Positions 8,248 through 16,999 of a stretch of 64,000 nt of DNA are shown here, piece after piece. The DNA comes from Paradesertivirga superstes. Lineage in GTDB: Bacteria; Bacteroidota; Bacteroidia; Sphingobacteriales; Sphingobacteriaceae. Location: positions 704,749 through 768,748 of the forward strand of contig NZ_JBBJCN010000003.1 of the NCBI RefSeq assembly GCF_037622515.1, read 5' to 3'. The notes beneath the pieces are model-generated. The model made no database searches, was not told the origin of the DNA, and saw only the letters and a list, made by a program, of their open reading frames with translations. The position numbers were made by a program, and so were the translations under genes. Each line of letters opens with the position of its first letter. Within the stretch, counting starts at the first letter, position 1.

Positions 8248-10068
8248 TTAGTCAACAAAGGTCTGCATATCAATTAATCGACGGTACAGGCCATTTAACT
8301 CTATTAACTGTGTATGTGAACCTTGTTCTATCACTTTTCCTGCTTCGAGAACAATTATTTTATCAGCGCCTTGTATGGTGCTTAACCGGTGTGCAATAAT
8401 AAGTGTCGTACGATTTTTCATTAATTTGTTAAGTGCATCCTGAACCAGTTTTTCAGATTCTGTATCTAACGCCGATGTGGCTTCATCTAACAACAGAATC
8501 GACGGATTCTTTAAGACAGCCCTTGCTATATTAATCCGCTGCTTCTGTCCGCCAGAAAGTTTCATACCGCGATCACCGATGTTGGTCTGATAGCCATTTT
8601 CTGTTTTAAGAATAAAGTCATGGGCATTAGCAATTTTAGATGCTCTTTCTACTTCTTCAACACTGGCATCAGGCTTGCCAAAACAAATATTATTAAATAT
8701 AGTATCATTGAACAGGATTGATTCCTGATTTACAAAACCGATTTGATCTCTTAGTGATATCGATTGAATTTCTTTAATATCTATTCCATCAAAACATACA
8801 ATTCCCGATTGCGGTTCATTAAATCTTGGAATCAGATCCATTAAAGTAGACTTCCCGCCGCCCGAAGGACCAACTAATGCAACTGTTTGTCCTTTTGGAA
8901 TCTCTATGGAAATTCGATCTAAAATCAATTTGTCTGAATAGGAAAACGAAACATTCTGGAAAGTTATCTTGTCTGTAAAACCATTAATAATGATTGCATC
9001 GGGAGAATCCTCTATAGCTGGTTTAGTATCTATAACCTCTAATACCCGTTCACCGGCTGCAATTCCTGAATGAATATTACTAAATGAATCGGTTATTGCC
9101 TTTGCAGGACGTAAAACCTGAGAAAAGAGAATGATATATGCGATAAATGCGGGAGCATCCAGGTTCGATTCTCCCGATAAAATCAGGGATCCTCCATAGA
9201 GAACTATTCCTGCCACCATGGAAACTCCTAAGAATTCAGACACTGGCGATGCAAGCTGTTGTCGCCTGGCCATAGACTTTGTTAGACGGGTATAATACCT
9301 ATTTTCATTGTAAAACCTTTTCTTTATATATTCAGTCGCATTAAAAGCTTTTATTATTTTAATCCCGGTTAACGCTTCATCTAAAAACCCAATCATTAAT
9401 CCCAGAGATCGCTGAGAACTTGCAGCCTGGCTTTTTAATCTTTTAACAATCCTGGAGATCACAAATCCTGACACGGGGAATATTAAGAGGGAATAAAATG
9501 TGAGTTCCACAGAAATATTAAATAGAACTGTTAAATAGACAATTAGAGTAACAGGCTCTTTAAACACGACTTGCAATGTGCTGGTTACAGAGAACTGAAC
9601 AACCTGTACATCCGAAGAAACCTTGGAAATAATATCTCCCTTACGCTCATTGCTAAAATAGCCTAAATGCAGGTCCATAATATTACGAAATATAGCATTA
9701 CGAAAATTCAGGAGAGTATGAGCCCTTAAATCTTCCATCACCTTTTGGGAAAAGTAACGGAAAATATTGGTTAGAAAATTAGCGAAAATCAGAATAGCAC
9801 AAACAGCCTTTAACGCATTCGACCTGCCATACTCTGATGTAACAATATTTAAGTAGTACTTAAAATTAGCCATCAAATCCCATTGATCAGGCTTTGTCAA
9901 TATCAAATCCTTCGAATTTTCAGGGGCTAATAAGGCCTGTAAAAGTGGCGCTAGTAATGCGAAATTCAATGTATTAAAAAGAACAAATAAGAGGGTAGTA
10001 ATTATATAAGGAATCGCGAATTTCTCTATAGGTTTCGCGAAGGATAATAGCCTGAAGTATGTTTTCAT
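8248..10068 (-). CDS. MsbA-like ABC exporter, fused permease and ATPase
   Basis: A half-size ABC exporter of 606 residues that dimerises in the inner membrane and flips lipid-linked or other hydrophobic substrates. Residues 20-330 hold about six membrane segments, including a large loop near residues 50-75. The ATPase domain follows, with Walker A GPSGGGKST (400-408), Q-loop FVNQES, signature LSGGQ (504-508), Walker B ILLLDE (D528, E529) and switch His560. All catalytic residues are intact. Its position among glycosyltransferases suggests export of a lipid-linked glycan, but MsbA-type lipid A transport or drug efflux cannot be excluded. Confidence 0.92.
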   Translation of the reverse strand: MKTYFRLLSFAKPIEKFAIPYIITTLLFVLFNTLNFALLAPLLQALLAPENSKDLILTKPDQWDLMANFKYYLNIVTSEYGRSNALKAVCAILIFANFLTNIFRYFSQKVMEDLRAHTLLNFRNAIFRNIMDLHLGYFSNERKGDIISKVSSDVQVVQFSVTSTLQVVFKEPVTLIVYLTVLFNISVELTFYSLLIFPVSGFVISRIVKRLKSQAASSQRSLGLMIGFLDEALTGIKIIKAFNATEYIKKRFYNENRYYTRLTKSMARRQQLASPVSEFLGVSMVAGIVLYGGSLILSGESNLDAPAFIAYIILFSQVLRPAKAITDSFSNIHSGIAAGERVLEVIDTKPAIEDSPDAIIINGFTDKITFQNVSFSYSDKLILDRISIEIPKGQTVALVGPSGGGKSTLMDLIPRFNEPQSGIVCFDGIDIKEIQSISLRDQIGFVNQESILFNDTIFNNICFGKPDASVEEVERASKIANAHDFILKTENGYQTNIGDRGMKLSGGQKQRINIARAVLKNPSILLLDEATSALDTESEKLVQDALNKLMKNRTTLIIAHRLSTIQGADKIIVLEAGKVIEQGSHTQLIELNGLYRRLIDMQTFVD

Positions 10069-10153
10069 TAAATCGTAAAGTTAAATCTATTGCACCGATT
10101 ATTATAATTTTATCGATGTCCAATAATTAATGGCAAAAAAATTAGTAAAGTAG

Positions 10154-10963
10154 CTATTTCTTTAGATGATAGCCTTTTTTAGGTTTAAAAATCTTATAAT
10201 ATTGACGGGCAAGGAATAGAAGAAGAGCTGTATTATAAGCACTGGAACTTAATGAATTTCCTGAAATATAAAAACGGGTTATGGTGGTGGACATAAATCT
10301 GCTCTTAAAGGCGCTCCGATATTTTTTCTTTAAAGCGGTTCGCATTTTATAAAAGCCTTTATCTGGATTTCCATCGCTTTTATGAAGTACGTTGAAGTCT
10401 ATTATGTAGGAGTTAAACCCTAAAATATCTGCGATGAGACAGATGTCTGTTCCATATAAATGAAATCCTTGTAAGTCTGAGGATAAGGCCAGATTCGCCT
10501 CATTTTTGACCAGGATGAAATTCTCATCAGAACTAATCGACTTTAAGGGTAACTTTGTCTCAATAAGTCTGTGCCCCGTTTTTTGTGTAACATGCATGGC
10601 TACATGTTTCAAATTTATCCCTCCGGCATTCGCTAAAATCCCCCAATGAGGATCCAAAGCGTCCATTTCCTCGATCCTCTTCTCTAAAACAGAAATATTA
10701 TCATCATGAAGTAAAATATCTTGGTGACAGAGAATAATATATCTTCCTTCTGCCTCCTGTAAAAAGCGGTTTATCCCACCAAAGGCATCGAACACATTTT
10801 CCTTCGAATTATCAGCATACAAAAACTCACAAAATTCTTCCGTAAATCCAGCATCGATAAATGAGGTAACCATTTCATTATACTCTAACATGTTTGTCAC
10901 AAGAGTGCAAATGGAATATTTATACCTGTAGTGCGGCCGTGTTTTTATACTTCTTGGTGGCAT
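10154..10963 (-). CDS. GT-A fold glycosyltransferase-like protein
   Basis: A 269-residue protein with a degenerate GT2-like architecture. The N-terminal strand YSICTLVTNMLEYNEM leads to FLYADNSKENVFDAF, in place of the usual VDDGS loop. Then EGRYIILCHQDILL provides an HQD motif where family 2 enzymes carry DxD. This HQD form occurs in a branch of glycosyltransferases in Bacteroidota polysaccharide loci. A late LYGTDICLIADILGF may act as the catalytic-base region. It lies 85 bp before the ABC exporter gene and 8 bp after the next upstream GT2 gene. Donor and acceptor are unknown. Confidence 0.72.
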   Translation of the reverse strand: MPPRSIKTRPHYRYKYSICTLVTNMLEYNEMVTSFIDAGFTEEFCEFLYADNSKENVFDAFGGINRFLQEAEGRYIILCHQDILLHDDNISVLEKRIEEMDALDPHWGILANAGGINLKHVAMHVTQKTGHRLIETKLPLKSISSDENFILVKNEANLALSSDLQGFHLYGTDICLIADILGFNSYIIDFNVLHKSDGNPDKGFYKMRTALKKKYRSAFKSRFMSTTITRFYISGNSLSSSAYNTALLLFLARQYYKIFKPKKGYHLKK

Positions 10964-10971
10964 TAGTGCGA

Positions 10972-11961
10972 TTAATTAAGTCGAATGACCTCTTTCCCTT
11001 TTAATGAATCATTAATGATCTTAACAATATTTAGCAATGTTATTTCTTTTCCTCTCGACATCATTTGAGTCCTTAATTCCCTTTTACTTTTTTTAATCTC
11101 TTTAATATTCGAAAGCAAGTCGTTGTAGCTGTTCCACATCCATAAATTACCCGCTAACAACCTAGGAAACAGGTCGATAAAAGTTATTTGAAGAATCCAA
11201 AATACTAAAGAAACGCCACTTAAATGAATTGCATGTACAAAAAACCGGTTACGGTAATAAATTCGTTTAACCCATTGAGGCGTTTTATAATTATTTGTAC
11301 TGGCCGAGGCTTTATGTCTGCATACCGACTGGTGCTCATAATAGCATTTCCAACCTAAGCGCCACGCCCTTAAACTCAGCTCAAGATCTTCGCCATAAAA
11401 AGGAGAGAACAATTCATTAAAGCCTCCAATCTGCTTAAGTTTTTTCGCATCAATCAGAGCATTGGCACCAGACAAATAAAATGAATAGTTCTTATTTTCA
11501 GGATCGAGGGTGTAATAAAACTCTGTTTTTATTTTAAAGCCGTGAAATTTGGGAATTCTTGCAGCATCCTGAATTCTATCACCTTCCATATCAATAATCC
11601 TCCCCATCACACCGAAAGTATCCGACTCTGCAAAGTATTTCCACTGCGGTTCAAAATAGTCCGGACTAAGTTTCACATCTGAATTTAACAGAAGTATAAG
11701 CTCATTTTCAGAAATAGTTATTCCTTGATTACAAGAGTAAGAAAATCCTCTATTTGCTTCGTTAATCAGCAATTTAACTTCCGGATAGGCTGACTTTATA
11801 AATGCTACTGAATCATCTGTGGAACAATCGTCAACAATGATAAGCTCAAACTTTACCCCAGCTTTGCTAATAGCCTCAAAAGTATATGGAAGATACTCCT
11901 CTAATAAATTCCTTCCGTTATAATTAGGAATTATTATAGAAATACTTTTCTTATAAATCAT
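10972..11961 (-). CDS. Glycosyltransferase family 2 (rhamnosyltransferase-like)
   Basis: A 329-residue canonical family 2 glycosyltransferase. It begins SIIIPNYNGRNLL with LIIVDDCSTDDSV and NRGFSYSCNQG. LLLNSDVKL supplies the metal-binding motif and FYGEDLELSLRAWR the ED catalytic-base motif. A C-terminal hydrophobic stretch (about 235-265) may contact the membrane. The pattern matches the rhamnosyl/GlcNAc-transferase branch, but specificity cannot be read from sequence. It is separated by one base from the gene upstream and 8 bp from the one downstream, so it belongs to the same operon. Confidence 0.9.
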   Translation of the reverse strand: MIYKKSISIIIPNYNGRNLLEEYLPYTFEAISKAGVKFELIIVDDCSTDDSVAFIKSAYPEVKLLINEANRGFSYSCNQGITISENELILLLNSDVKLSPDYFEPQWKYFAESDTFGVMGRIIDMEGDRIQDAARIPKFHGFKIKTEFYYTLDPENKNYSFYLSGANALIDAKKLKQIGGFNELFSPFYGEDLELSLRAWRLGWKCYYEHQSVCRHKASASTNNYKTPQWVKRIYYRNRFFVHAIHLSGVSLVFWILQITFIDLFPRLLAGNLWMWNSYNDLLSNIKEIKKSKRELRTQMMSRGKEITLLNIVKIINDSLKGKEVIRLN

Positions 11962-11962
11962 C

Positions 11963-12841
11963 TTATTTTGTTATTCGGTAATTCCGGTATTCGCCTACCC
12001 GCCAGCCGGTTAGGCCTTCAACAAACTGGAGCATTTTACGCCTTAAAGGCATTTTTCTTTCCAACTTTTTCAGGTCAATATTCAAAGTCCAGTTAACCGC
12101 ATCAATCCGGTTTTGCATCACTTTTGGGTGAGAAGAAGTAAAGCGTACTAACCTGTCCGCATTTTTATAATCAAAATCTACAGCTTCTGGAACATGCTTT
12201 TCAATCCATTGATCGTCGTGATAAAACTTATTAAAGTTTCGCACTTTGTTTTTTAAGCCTGAAGGGGGCTTGACCCAGCCATAATGATAAATGTAGGCAT
12301 CAATAAGTTTTACATTGATTTTTCTATTATTCAATCTGAAGCCCTGGGCATCACGGTAAGAATGAATGGATTTATTATTTCTAAGTATTCTTATTTCACG
12401 TCTGTACCAACGTCTTGAACTCCCATAATAATCGTATGAGCCATAGAAGTGCAAATATTTAAATAATAAGCCTTCTATTTGACTTTCACTTAAATTCTCT
12501 TTCATTTCCCTTCTGATGAGGTCATGATATTTTTCATGCACACATTCATCACCCTGAATATAAAAGGCCCAATCGGCATCGGCAGATATTGCCTGAAATG
12601 CCTTATCCGTTTCAGCGGCGAAAACCGCCCCGCCTTCCCGGATAGCGTCATCCCATACGGAATGAATTATTCTAATTTTTGGCGAATCTATATCCCTTAT
12701 TAACTTTTCTGTTTCATCTTCAGAATTTCCCAGAGCAACGACAAATTCGTCACAGATCGGTAGGATTGACAAAATTGCTTCTACAATCGGATAATCATTT
12801 TTTACAGCATTTCTAATAAAAGTAAAACCTGCTACTTTCAT
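11963..12841 (-). CDS. Glycosyltransferase family 2, first gene of the operon
   Basis: A 292-residue GT-A fold protein. VAGFTFIRNAVKNDYP and DEFVVALGNSEDET form the nucleotide-binding half, and ADWAFYIQGDECVHEKY carries the acidic metal-binding motif. The C-terminal half is rich in Arg, His and Trp, as in lipopolysaccharide core glycosyltransferases of this branch. It is the first gene of the minus-strand glycan operon. A TATCTTTG promoter box lies 22 bp upstream of its ATG. Its target sugar is unknown. Confidence 0.85.
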   Translation of the reverse strand: MKVAGFTFIRNAVKNDYPIVEAILSILPICDEFVVALGNSEDETEKLIRDIDSPKIRIIHSVWDDAIREGGAVFAAETDKAFQAISADADWAFYIQGDECVHEKYHDLIRREMKENLSESQIEGLLFKYLHFYGSYDYYGSSRRWYRREIRILRNNKSIHSYRDAQGFRLNNRKINVKLIDAYIYHYGWVKPPSGLKNKVRNFNKFYHDDQWIEKHVPEAVDFDYKNADRLVRFTSSHPKVMQNRIDAVNWTLNIDLKKLERKMPLRRKMLQFVEGLTGWRVGEYRNYRITK

Positions 12842-12863
12842 ATATCATAATCTTGCTAATCGG

Positions 12864-12871
12864 CAAAGATA
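12864..12871 (-). promoter_or_regulatory. Bacteroidota -7 box before the glycosyltransferase operon
   Basis: The minus strand reads TATCTTTG, an exact match to the TAnnTTTG -7 consensus of Bacteroidota housekeeping promoters, 22 bp upstream of the first glycosyltransferase ATG. No convincing TTTG -33 element is seen about 19 bp further upstream, so confidence is moderate. The same 8-mer recurs before gltX, cysH, the CPBP gene and metG. Confidence 0.5.
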
Positions 12872-13034
12872 AATTTTATCAATGGTTTTGCATTTATTTA
12901 ATACCCCGCCTGGCTTTGCTGAAAAATTTTCTACTAAAACGGGCATAATTCCTACTTTGTTACAAGCTTATATAAACAACGGTATTAAGAGGTCACTTAA
13001 TTGTTAACTTCGGCTAGTCGGATAAATCTAAAAC

Positions 13035-13916
13035 ATGTCTAAAAAAATAGAAAAGCCCAATTTCAAAAACTTTCGGGAAGTTTCTCGTGAACTTACTATT
13101 GTGGAAAATGGATTAGAAGGTGCTGATGATCTTCTCAAAAACTTACAAATCTCTCCTGCCACTCATATAATAGGTATTACGGGTCCGCCCGGAGCCGGAA
13201 AAAGCACCTTAATAGCTAAATTAATTGATGAGTTGTTAAAGGACGTCTCTCGTATTGCTGTTTTAGCAGTAGATCCAAGCTCTCCATTCAGCTTTGGATC
13301 ATTACTGGGAGATAGAGTCCGGATGCAAAATCTTTCCACTAACTCTAATGTGTTCATCCGTTCTATTGCAACAAGAGGTTCTCTTGGAGGCTTATCGGGT
13401 AAAATAATTGAAATGACTGATGTATTAAGAGCGTCCGGTTTCGATTATATTATATTGGAAACAGTAGGAGTGGGTCAATCGGAAGTTGAGATTGCAGGAC
13501 TTGCTGACATTACCTTTGTGGTTTTGGTTCCCGAATCTGGAGATGAAGTTCAATCGATAAAAGCTGGTATTATGGAAATTGGGAATGCCTTTATAGTAAA
13601 CAAGTCCGACCGGGAGGGAGCGGAACAGTTTGCGAACAATCTCCAGAAGCTTACCAGGAATAGCCAGATTCCCGTTTTCAAAACTATCGCTACAAGTGGA
13701 GATGGGATTTCGCAAATTACCGCATTTATTAAAGAGTATAATCATACCTCTGCCGACAATTCATATTTGTTAGCTCAAAAAGCATGGAAACTTATTCAGG
13801 AAAAAAGGATGGCCGATCTAGATAAAAAAATGCTTCAGCAGGAAATTACTGAAGCATCAAAAAAGGCGGGTTTCAATCTATATAAATTCGTTAATACAAA
13901 AGTTAAGAATTCATGA
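13035..13916 (+). CDS. meaB: MeaB/ArgK-type GTPase (methylmalonyl-CoA mutase chaperone)
   Basis: G3E-family GTPase that protects and reloads adenosylcobalamin-dependent methylmalonyl-CoA mutase. The P-loop GPPGAGKST lies at residues 50-58. AVDPSSPFSFGSLLGDRVRM is the family signature, LETVGVGQSEVEI is the switch region, and VNKSD is the guanine-specificity motif. At 293 residues it is slightly shorter than typical MeaB proteins, mainly at the N-terminus. The mutase genes are not in the window. The gene overlaps the convergent aminopeptidase gene by 14 bp at its 3' end. Confidence 0.92.
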   Translation: MSKKIEKPNFKNFREVSRELTIVENGLEGADDLLKNLQISPATHIIGITGPPGAGKSTLIAKLIDELLKDVSRIAVLAVDPSSPFSFGSLLGDRVRMQNLSTNSNVFIRSIATRGSLGGLSGKIIEMTDVLRASGFDYIILETVGVGQSEVEIAGLADITFVVLVPESGDEVQSIKAGIMEIGNAFIVNKSDREGAEQFANNLQKLTRNSQIPVFKTIATSGDGISQITAFIKEYNHTSADNSYLLAQKAWKLIQEKRMADLDKKMLQQEITEASKKAGFNLYKFVNTKVKNS

Positions 13917-15192
13917 TATCTTCTATTTCTTCAGGCTCAATTGGGATATCTGCCATTAAATCAATGTTTCCATTTTCGGTGATCAAAATATCATTTTCGA
14001 GGCGTATCCCTAAGCCTTCTTCCTTAATATAAATACCAGGTTCGCAGGTTAATATGTTTCCTGGTTCGAAAGGTTTATACCTGCTGGCAAAATCATGTAC
14101 ATCCAATCCCAGGTGATGAGAAGTTCCATGCATAAAGTACTTTTTATATAGAGGAATTGAAGAATCCTGCCTATCAAGCTCAAATTTATTTATCAAACCC
14201 AACTGAACAAGCTGATCTGTCATTATTTTCCCTACTTCTTCATGATATTCATTCCATATTGTTCCGGCTAAAAGCATCGTTTTAGCCTCTCGCATAACAT
14301 GCAGGACTGCCTTATACACATCTCGCTGTCGTTTCGTAAACTTTCCATTAACCGGTATCGAACGGCTCAAATCGGCATTATAATTGGCATACTCGGCTCC
14401 AAAATCAAAAAGGATCACATCCCCGTCCTTACAAACCCGATTATTGTCAGTATAATGAAGAATGTTCGCATTTTTCCCGGAAGCAATAATGGGCGAATAT
14501 GCATGACCTGTGGCTCCCTGACGGATAAATTCATGTATTATCTCAGCCTCAATTTCGTACTCTTTAACGCCTGGCTTTACAAATTTTAATATTCTTCTAA
14601 ACGCATCACCTGTAATACTGCATGCTTTTTCTGTTAAAGAAACCTCCGTCTTCGATTTCACAGCACGCAATTGACGCAAAATCGGGGCAGCTCTTTTATA
14701 CTCATGAAGAGGATACCTATCCTTTAGCTGGCTTATGAACCGAAGATCGCGGGATGATCCTTCAGGAATTGATCTGTCATTTTCGTTAGTATTCAGATAA
14801 ATTGTATCTGCGTAATGAATTATTGTTGGTAAAATACTCCAAAATTCATCGAGCCAAAAAACGCTCTCAATCCCGGAAATCTCTTTTGCCTGCTGTTGAG
14901 TATGTTTATGACCTTCCCAAACAGCGATGTGCTCATTTGTCTGTCTTAAAAAAAGGACTTCTCTGTATAATTTATTAGGACAATCGGGAAATAACAGTAA
15001 AATTGACTGCTCCTGATCAATGCCCGACAAATAAAAAAAATCTGCGTTCTGTTTAAAAGGAAAAGTTTGATCCCCGCTGCGTAAATATTCATCATTAGAA
15101 TTGAAGATAGCTATAGCATTGATTTTCAGATTACTTATAAAATTATCGCGATTCGTCTTAAACAAGTTTTGATCAATAGGGTTATACTTCAT
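13903..15192 (-). CDS. pepP: Xaa-Pro aminopeptidase (aminopeptidase P)
   Basis: Removes N-terminal residues that precede proline. The 429-residue protein has an N-terminal creatinase-like domain (about 1-170) and a C-terminal pita-bread metallopeptidase domain. The metal ligands are visible as D in ILFDFGAEY, D in YNADLSR, H in MHGTSHHLGLDVHD, E in LTCEPGIYI and E in GIRLENDI. I moved the start from the longest frame (15351) to the ATG at 15192. The extra 53 residues are hydrophobic, unlike the family, and would run back over the promoter region. A TAAATTTG box sits 9 bp upstream of this ATG. The 3' end overlaps meaB. Confidence 0.93.
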   Translation of the reverse strand: MKYNPIDQNLFKTNRDNFISNLKINAIAIFNSNDEYLRSGDQTFPFKQNADFFYLSGIDQEQSILLLFPDCPNKLYREVLFLRQTNEHIAVWEGHKHTQQQAKEISGIESVFWLDEFWSILPTIIHYADTIYLNTNENDRSIPEGSSRDLRFISQLKDRYPLHEYKRAAPILRQLRAVKSKTEVSLTEKACSITGDAFRRILKFVKPGVKEYEIEAEIIHEFIRQGATGHAYSPIIASGKNANILHYTDNNRVCKDGDVILFDFGAEYANYNADLSRSIPVNGKFTKRQRDVYKAVLHVMREAKTMLLAGTIWNEYHEEVGKIMTDQLVQLGLINKFELDRQDSSIPLYKKYFMHGTSHHLGLDVHDFASRYKPFEPGNILTCEPGIYIKEEGLGIRLENDILITENGNIDLMADIPIEPEEIEDIMNS

Positions 15193-15201
15193 AATTAAAA
15201 A

Positions 15202-15209
15202 CAAATTTA
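15202..15209 (-). promoter_or_regulatory. Candidate -7 box for the aminopeptidase P gene
   Basis: The minus strand reads TAAATTTG, an exact TAnnTTTG match, 9 bp before the chosen ATG (15192). It would give a very short leader and would exclude the longer N-terminal extension. No clear -33 TTTG is seen. The motif is AT-rich and could occur by chance. Confidence 0.35.
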
Positions 15210-15276
15210 AATAAAAGATAAACCTTTTTATATTTGTTGTGTTTAGCAGAATAATAGGAATGGTATTTGACAAATA

Positions 15277-15307
15277 TTTGGTGATATCAAACTTATAATT
15301 AATTTTG
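15277..15307 (+). promoter_or_regulatory. Promoter of the OmpA gene
   Basis: TTTG (15277-15280) and TAATTTTG (15300-15307) match both halves of the Bacteroidota promoter (TTTG, about 19 bp, TAnnTTTG) with exactly 19 bp between them. Transcription would begin near 15312-15315, leaving a leader of about 40 nt. This is the best promoter match in the window, which fits the high expression suggested by the codon use of the gene. Confidence 0.72.
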
Positions 15308-15354
15308 TGAAAAATTACGCAATTAAAATTGTTTAACCTTAAAAAAAACAAAGC

Positions 15355-16656
15355 ATGAATTATTCTACAATTAAAAAAGTTGTTGCTTGCACAATGGTGA
15401 CGCTGGTAGGTCTAGCTGCCACGGCTCAGGAGACAACTACAACAACGAGCTCGACTGCTACAGTGTTTGGCGGAAGAGGACAGTACAGAACATGGTCTAT
15501 TGGTGTTAATGCGGGTGTATTATCTCCAATTATCCCTTTTGGTACAAATGATTATGGCGATTGGAACGCAGAATTAGGTTATGGCGCTTTCTTGAAAAAG
15601 CAACTTGCACCTTCTTTCGCATTAAAATTAGATTTCCACAGAGGAAATATCTCAGGTGACTACGCAACAAACGAAGGAAGATCTCCACGTCCAGCTAATG
15701 TACCTGCAAGCTTCAATACTGAACTTCATTATGCTCTTGCATTAAAAGGAGTTGTAAATGTTGGAACTATTGATTTCTTAAGAAGAGAGAACGCAGTTAA
15801 CTTCTTCGTACAAGGTGGTGCAGGATTAGCAAAATACAAAGCATATCCTAACGCTGCTAACGAAGATGATCAAAACGTTCGCGAGTTATACATTCCTATC
15901 GGAGCTGGTGTTAACTTTAAATTAGGAAACAGAGTAGCCTTAAACTTAGGTTATGATGCAAACTTCCTTGATGCTGACAACCTAGACGGTCAATGGAGAA
16001 ATGGTGCCTCAAACAAAGACAAATGGTCTTACGGATATGCTGGTCTTGAGTTTTCTCTTGGAAGCTCTGCAAAACCTAGCTTAGAGTGGACTAACCCTGT
16101 TGCTTTAATGTATGATGAATTAAAAGATCCTACTTTACGTCAGGAAGTTGAAGCTTTAAAAACTCGTGTAAGCACTTTAGAAAACACAGTAAACCAATTA
16201 TCAGCTGATGCTGATGGCGATGGCGTTGCTGACAGATTCGACAAATGCCCAGGAACTCCTGCAGGTACTGTAGTTGATGGATCTGGTTGTCCTCTAGTTC
16301 ACCCGGAAACTTCTTTAACAACTCCAGGTGCTGTTGGTTCAGTTATCCAGTTCGAATTCGACAGTTCAGTTCTTAAGACTTCATCTTACCCAGTTTTAGA
16401 TGCAGTTTCTGCTGAGTTGAGAGCTAATTCTAGTTCTACTGCAGCTTTAGAAGGTCACGCTTCTGCAGAAGGTACTGATTCTTACAACATGAATCTTTCA
16501 AGAGACAGAGCTAATTCAGTAAAAACTTACTTAGTTAACTCTGGTGTTGATGCAAACCGTCTTACTGTTAAAGCTTTCGGTGAAAGCCGTCCAGTAGCTT
16601 CTAACGAAACTGAAGAAGGTCGTATCCAAAACCGTCGTGTTGAAATTAAAAAATAA
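15355..16656 (+). CDS. OmpA family outer membrane protein with TSP3 linker
   Basis: Anchors the outer membrane to peptidoglycan. Residues 1-24 are a signal peptide ending TAQ. A beta-barrel domain of about 200 residues follows, then a coiled segment (VEALKTRVSTLENTVNQL). A calcium-binding thrombospondin type 3 repeat comes next (DADGDGVADRFDKCPGTP). The C-terminal OmpA domain has the peptidoglycan-binding pattern NLSRDRANSVKTYL and ESRPVASN. Codon use is strongly biased (CGT for Arg, GGT, GTT) compared with its neighbours, which indicates a very abundant protein. It is monocistronic, with a strong promoter upstream and a perfect terminator downstream. Confidence 0.95.
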   Translation: MNYSTIKKVVACTMVTLVGLAATAQETTTTTSSTATVFGGRGQYRTWSIGVNAGVLSPIIPFGTNDYGDWNAELGYGAFLKKQLAPSFALKLDFHRGNISGDYATNEGRSPRPANVPASFNTELHYALALKGVVNVGTIDFLRRENAVNFFVQGGAGLAKYKAYPNAANEDDQNVRELYIPIGAGVNFKLGNRVALNLGYDANFLDADNLDGQWRNGASNKDKWSYGYAGLEFSLGSSAKPSLEWTNPVALMYDELKDPTLRQEVEALKTRVSTLENTVNQLSADADGDGVADRFDKCPGTPAGTVVDGSGCPLVHPETSLTTPGAVGSVIQFEFDSSVLKTSSYPVLDAVSAELRANSSSTAALEGHASAEGTDSYNMNLSRDRANSVKTYLVNSGVDANRLTVKAFGESRPVASNETEEGRIQNRRVEIKK

Positions 16657-16686
16657 GATAATATAGTTTTAAGCATATTATCATGA

Positions 16687-16717
16687 GAGGGCTTCTATAC
16701 AGAAGCCCTCTTTTTTT
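16687..16717 (+). terminator. Rho-independent terminator of the OmpA gene
   Basis: A perfect 10-bp stem (GAGGGCTTCT with AGAAGCCCTC) closes a 4-nt loop (ATAC) and is followed by seven T residues, 30 bp after the OmpA stop codon. It is a textbook intrinsic terminator. Confidence 0.9.
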
Positions 16718-16765
16718 ATAACCATTTTTTTATAGGCGGCTGGAACATGTGTAAGGAGAATTATT

Positions 16766-16773
16766 TAAATTTG
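16766..16773 (+). promoter_or_regulatory. Candidate -7 box directly before the small membrane protein
   Basis: TAAATTTG matches TAnnTTTG and ends only 4 bp before the ATG at 16778. If used, transcription would begin at or next to the start codon, giving a leaderless message. No -33 element is evident, so this is tentative. Confidence 0.3.
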
Positions 16774-16777
16774 TAAT

Positions 16778-16915
16778 ATGTATTTCTTTAGAAACAAGAA
16801 TCCGAACCGGCCCGTAAACTTCAACCTCAGGGTAATGCATTTCATTAATGCAACCGCGATTCTTGTATTCTTGGCAGGAATTATTTACAAATTAATTGAA
16901 TGGTTAACATCATAA
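16778..16915 (+). CDS. Small membrane protein, DUF6728-like
   Basis: A 45-residue open frame starting MYFFRNKNPNRPVNFNLRVMHF. A basic, asparagine-rich head is followed by one membrane helix (about residues 22-41, ATAILVFLAGIIYKLIEWL). It matches my recollection of DUF6728, a short family of unknown function widespread in Bacteroidota, which likewise begins with aromatic residues, then a NFNL motif and one helix. It sits between the OmpA terminator and ridA, so it is probably transcribed on its own. Function unknown. Confidence 0.72.
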   Translation: MYFFRNKNPNRPVNFNLRVMHFINATAILVFLAGIIYKLIEWLTS

Positions 16916-16999
16916 ACGATGGAACCTGTGACATACGCCTTCCGAAAGCAATGACCCTGGCACAATCAGCTAGTGCCCACTAAAAGACAAATATATCTG

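Noticed and set aside
15193..15351. N-terminal extension of 53 residues on aminopeptidase P
   Set aside because: It is hydrophobic and unlike the family, and it runs back over the intergenic region that carries the OmpA promoter and a -7 box for the aminopeptidase itself.
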